The position numbers and the translations under genes are program-made. The notes under the pieces are model-generated. The model did no database searches. It had not been told where the DNA came from and saw nothing but the letters and a program-made list of their open reading frames with translations. From an uncultured Selenomonas sp. (GTDB lineage: Bacteria; Bacillota; Negativicutes; Selenomonadales; Selenomonadaceae): a stretch of 6,860 bases of DNA. The number at the start of each line of letters is the position of its first letter. The stretch's first letter is position 1. Positions 6,690 through 6,860 of this stretch are shown in pieces. The stretch covers positions 1-6,860 of the forward strand of contig CALGGN010000236.1 in NCBI GenBank assembly GCA_937915915.1, read 5' to 3'.

Positions 6690-6860
6690 ATGCCAAAGAA
6701 GAAAAAGACGGTATACGTTTGTCAGGAATGCGGATATGATGCGCCACGCTGGCTTGGGAAGTGTCCGGGCTGCGGCGCATGGAACACAATGGCGGAAGAA
6801 ATTCTTCAGCCGGAAAGGTCACCGGGGCTTCGTGCGGGGCTTTCGGATGCGTCGAAGCCG
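6690..6860 (+). CDS. radA: DNA repair protein RadA (Sms), N-terminal part only
   Basis: The first 57 codons of a gene cut by the window end. RadA is a RecA-like, DnaB-type hexameric helicase that promotes branch migration during recombinational repair and transformation. Only the N-terminal zinc-finger region is visible: a lysine-rich start followed by VCQECGYDAPRWLGKCPGCGAWNT, which supplies C11, C14, C25 and C28 in the spacing seen across RadA. The RecA-like ATPase and Lon-like domains would lie beyond 6860. GGAG (6678-6681) precedes the ATG by 8 bases, and nif3 ends 33 bases upstream, so it may be part of the same transcript. The identity is good from this conserved finger, but the gene's integrity cannot be judged. 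Confidence 0.88.
   Translation, partial: MPKKKKTVYVCQECGYDAPRWLGKCPGCGAWNTMAEEILQPERSPGLRAGLSDASKP

Noticed and set aside
1..6860. CRISPR arrays, tRNA or rRNA genes, insertion sequences, phage genes, defence systems
   Set aside because: No repeat-spacer pattern, RNA gene signature, transposase or terminal repeat was seen; nearly all of the window is accounted for by housekeeping genes with short gaps.

Overview
This is a dense, entirely plus-strand block of bacterial housekeeping genes built around dnaG-rpoD, the core of the macromolecular-synthesis operon. The order is P-loop kinase, dnaG, rpoD, a CheY/HD-GYP response regulator, trmK, a nif3/yqfO-type gene, and the first 57 codons of radA. 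The dnaG-sigA core followed by trmK and yqfO resembles the arrangement known from Bacillus subtilis and other Firmicutes. The moderately high GC, the GGAGG-type ribosome binding sites, TrmK itself and the DnaG/RpoD sequences suggest a Firmicute. My best guess is a Negativicute (Selenomonas or relative). That guess comes from remembered sequence flavour, not from a search.

Layout: positions 1-87 hold no gene I can support. A consensus-like sigma-A promoter (88-116) sits just ahead of the kinase gene (155-931). It falls downstream of the most upstream in-frame ATG, so the start at 155, which has a strong Shine-Dalgarno, is the better choice. dnaG (1038-2828) and rpoD (2872-3999) follow with short gaps. 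The HD-GYP response regulator (4031-5095) starts 31 bases after rpoD. The next gap, 5096-5166, holds a fully paired 16-bp RNA hairpin (5110-5146), which may terminate or attenuate transcription before trmK (5167-5847). trmK and nif3 (5841-6656) overlap by 7 bases and are probably translationally coupled. radA begins at 6690 and runs off the window.

How the genes relate: DnaG primes replication, RpoD directs housekeeping transcription, TrmK modifies tRNA and RadA acts in recombinational repair. The Nif3-like protein is a conserved dinuclear-metal protein of unsettled function. The HD-GYP protein is the one signalling gene, predicted to hydrolyse cyclic-di-GMP under phosphorelay control, and its placement between rpoD and trmK is the main departure from the plain housekeeping order.

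I found no previously undescribed system. The points most worth a second look are a kinase whose Walker A lysine reads as glutamate, the strong hairpin ahead of trmK with a small ORF start buried in it, and the HD-GYP regulator embedded in the sigma-factor cluster.
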